Source: Nostoc linckia NIES-25
GTDB lineage: Bacteria; Cyanobacteriota; Cyanobacteriia; Cyanobacteriales; Nostocaceae
Length of the DNA stretch: 64,000 bases
Direction: 5' to 3'
Assembly: GCF_002368035.1 (NCBI RefSeq)
Contig: NZ_AP018222.1
Span: 5,219,508 to 5,283,507 of the forward strand
The position numbers and the translations under genes are program-made. Shown one piece after another: positions 62,581 to 64,000 of this stretch (its first letter is position 1; each line of letters begins with the position of its first letter). The notes under the pieces were generated by a model, which did not search any database, was not told the origin of the DNA, and was given only the letters and a program-made list of their open reading frames with translations.

Positions 62581-63681
62581 CTAAATCTGATAAGTCTGCC
62601 TGATTACCTCTTCTATTGAACCTAAACGATGAAACTTTTCTATTAATTCATGGGACTTTGTTTTTCGGTTGGCAAGCAGCTTTTTTAATGGTGTTAAAAA
62701 ATGAACATCTGGATCGTCTCCTAATGCAATTTCAGCTGCTTGCAAAACTTTTGTTGCATTGCTAAAAATATCCTCATTGTCAAAGCCTTTTTTTGCAGAC
62801 ATTTGGTGCAAAGCTGCATCGGGTACTGTTGCTCTACACAGTAAGGTTTTATCTAACACCAACCCTTTCAATAATGCTAGTAAAGCTGCATAAATCGAGA
62901 AATCATCACAACTATCACAAGCCTTAAATTCAATGCGTCCTACTTCAGCGGGAATGCGGGCGATTTTTGTTAAGGAAGGTCTGCTATGAATCAATTGTTC
63001 CTGTTTCTCAACAAAAACTAGGGCTGCTGGTCTTTTTCCTGTTCGGATAAATGTCCTTACTGATAATCCATCCCATAAAGCTCCATTATAAAAAGGGGAA
63101 CTATAACTAAAAGGAACAATGTAGGGACTGTAATAAGTTAATTTTCTGCCAATATCAATTAGATCTTCACTAGACAAATCTGCTAGTGAAATATTTAAAT
63201 CTGGCCCGTATGTTACCATATGAATATTAGCAGTTTGTTCGTCAGGTTCAGCCTCTAATTGTTTGATTTCATAATCATTTAATGGCGGTTGAGGTATAAA
63301 AATGGGATTGTATGGATTAAAACTGACTAAAACTGGTGAGAAACTAAAATTAGCAGCAACCTCACGTAGTAAGTGAAAACTTTCTGACAATTCGGTAATA
63401 GCGCCGTGAATATCGGGATGTATAGTTGTTCTAATTTCGATACCTTTAGAATGACAGTCTATCACCCGATCGCAATCTGCAAATCTTTCAAATCCCTCGA
63501 TGTACCATCTTTTTTTCTTAATACCCGCATCACCGACGCGCAGCTGAGGATAATCGCTGGGGTATATAGGTAGCTCTTCAATTATTTGATTGAAATCAGC
63601 AAATTTGGTATGGGAAAAATCAGCAAACTTACCTTCTTTGTTTAAGAAAGCGACTTCATGTTCAATGCCAAAAAGAAACAT
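62581..63681 (-). CDS. Glutamate-cysteine ligase-like (GCS2-type) protein
   Basis: A 366-aa protein. The N-terminal FGIEHEVAFL resembles the metal-binding GxExE start of GCS2/YbdK-type carboxylate-amine ligases. Further on, EIRTTIHPDIHGAI and VGRIEFKACDSCDDFSIYAA fit the conserved catalytic and glutamate-binding core. Such enzymes couple ATP hydrolysis to amide-bond formation between glutamate and an amine such as cysteine. The gene is single. I am fairly sure of the superfamily but not of the substrate; it could be an EgtA-like or unassigned ligase. Confidence 0.6.
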   Translation of the reverse strand: MFLFGIEHEVAFLNKEGKFADFSHTKFADFNQIIEELPIYPSDYPQLRVGDAGIKKKRWYIEGFERFADCDRVIDCHSKGIEIRTTIHPDIHGAITELSESFHLLREVAANFSFSPVLVSFNPYNPIFIPQPPLNDYEIKQLEAEPDEQTANIHMVTYGPDLNISLADLSSEDLIDIGRKLTYYSPYIVPFSYSSPFYNGALWDGLSVRTFIRTGKRPAALVFVEKQEQLIHSRPSLTKIARIPAEVGRIEFKACDSCDDFSIYAALLALLKGLVLDKTLLCRATVPDAALHQMSAKKGFDNEDIFSNATKVLQAAEIALGDDPDVHFLTPLKKLLANRKTKSHELIEKFHRLGSIEEVIRQTYQI

Positions 63682-63820
63682 TATGTAAACCTTAATTAAT
63701 GATAATTAACATCAACAAAACCGCGATTAATTGACACTGTTCGATTTGATTAAAAAACTGTCGCCCAATAACTACAAAGTCTGGTGAGTCAATGGCAAAT
63801 CTCGAATGACACCCAAGTTA

Positions 63821-63958
63821 ATACTTGTCGGGTTTTGGGGAAAAGGGGAAGGTGGGGTCCTCTCTGGGGATAAGGGGCGGGGGAAAGGGAAAAGAAAAAA
63901 CCTTTAACCTTTTCCCCAAACCCAATTACGAGTTAAAAATGCACAAAGTGAGAAGTAT
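63821..63958 (-). mobile_element. 138-bp mini-element (copy 2) flanked by 14-bp direct repeats
   Basis: TGACACCCAAGTTA occurs exactly at 63807-63820 and 63959-63972. The element begins ATACTTGTC and ends GAGAAGTAT. Reverse-complemented, it matches copy 1 (14251) over about 50 bp, then has its own G/C-rich interior. No coding capacity. Confidence 0.8.
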
Positions 63959-64000
63959 TGACACCCAAGTTAACTTTGGTTTTACTCATGGATACTCCAT

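Overview
The window comes from a filamentous, Nostoc-like cyanobacterium. The signs are frequent HIP1 octamers (GCGATCGC), heptamer short tandem repeats, many dispersed palindromic repeats, and typical cyanobacterial families: DUF2949, an 8-HDF-type photolyase, an Npun_R2821-like protein, a CHAT exoprotein and an AAA-like/GGDEF protein. I see no tRNA, rRNA, CRISPR array or intact transposase.

Layout. (1) 1-26 kb is a mosaic of mostly single genes: a secreted haemagglutinin-like protein with a C-terminal CHAT protease domain, an RNA ligase-like protein, a degenerate-GGDEF/EAL protein, a zinc alcohol dehydrogenase, an AAA-like/GGDEF protein, two glycosyltransferase-type genes, two small overlapping unknown genes, a photolyase, an acireductone dioxygenase-like cupin, a CBS protein with a HEPN-like tail, a ribbon-helix-helix/TOBE protein, DUF2949, FtsH, an MFS carrier, and an M67 (JAMM) peptidase next to MoeB-rhodanese. 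(2) 26.5-44.4 kb is an array of six same-strand paralogous RTX-type calcium-binding repeat genes (573-914 aa). They share an N-terminal module, a C-terminal module and conserved non-coding leaders; the central repeats differ in number and kind. (3) 44.5-49.7 kb holds DAHP synthase, a GNAT acetyltransferase, an SDR, a nitroreductase and a sulfonate-type binding lipoprotein. (4) 50.4-55.6 kb is an export locus: two small proteins with double-glycine leaders, a C39-peptidase ABC exporter and an HlyD-type adaptor, preceded by a hairpin-rich leader. (5) 55.7-64 kb holds a class II aldolase-like protein overlapping a cysteine dioxygenase-like cupin, a truncated IscB-like fragment, a LysR regulator divergent from an RND pump, and a glutamate-cysteine-ligase-like protein.

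Mobile and repeat DNA is abundant. Three copies of a ~230-bp element have ~36-bp terminal inverted repeats; one separates the exporter from its adaptor. A second family has AGACCTCTTGCA-type ends. Two ~100-140-bp elements are each flanked by 14-bp direct repeats, which look like target duplications. Fragments of an M67 gene and of IscB show gene decay.

Most worth following are the RTX array with its leaders, the double-glycine export locus with two apparently related cargo domains, the 14-bp-duplication mini-element, and the CBS/HEPN-like fusion. All functions are inferred from sequence motifs read by eye; no database search was run.
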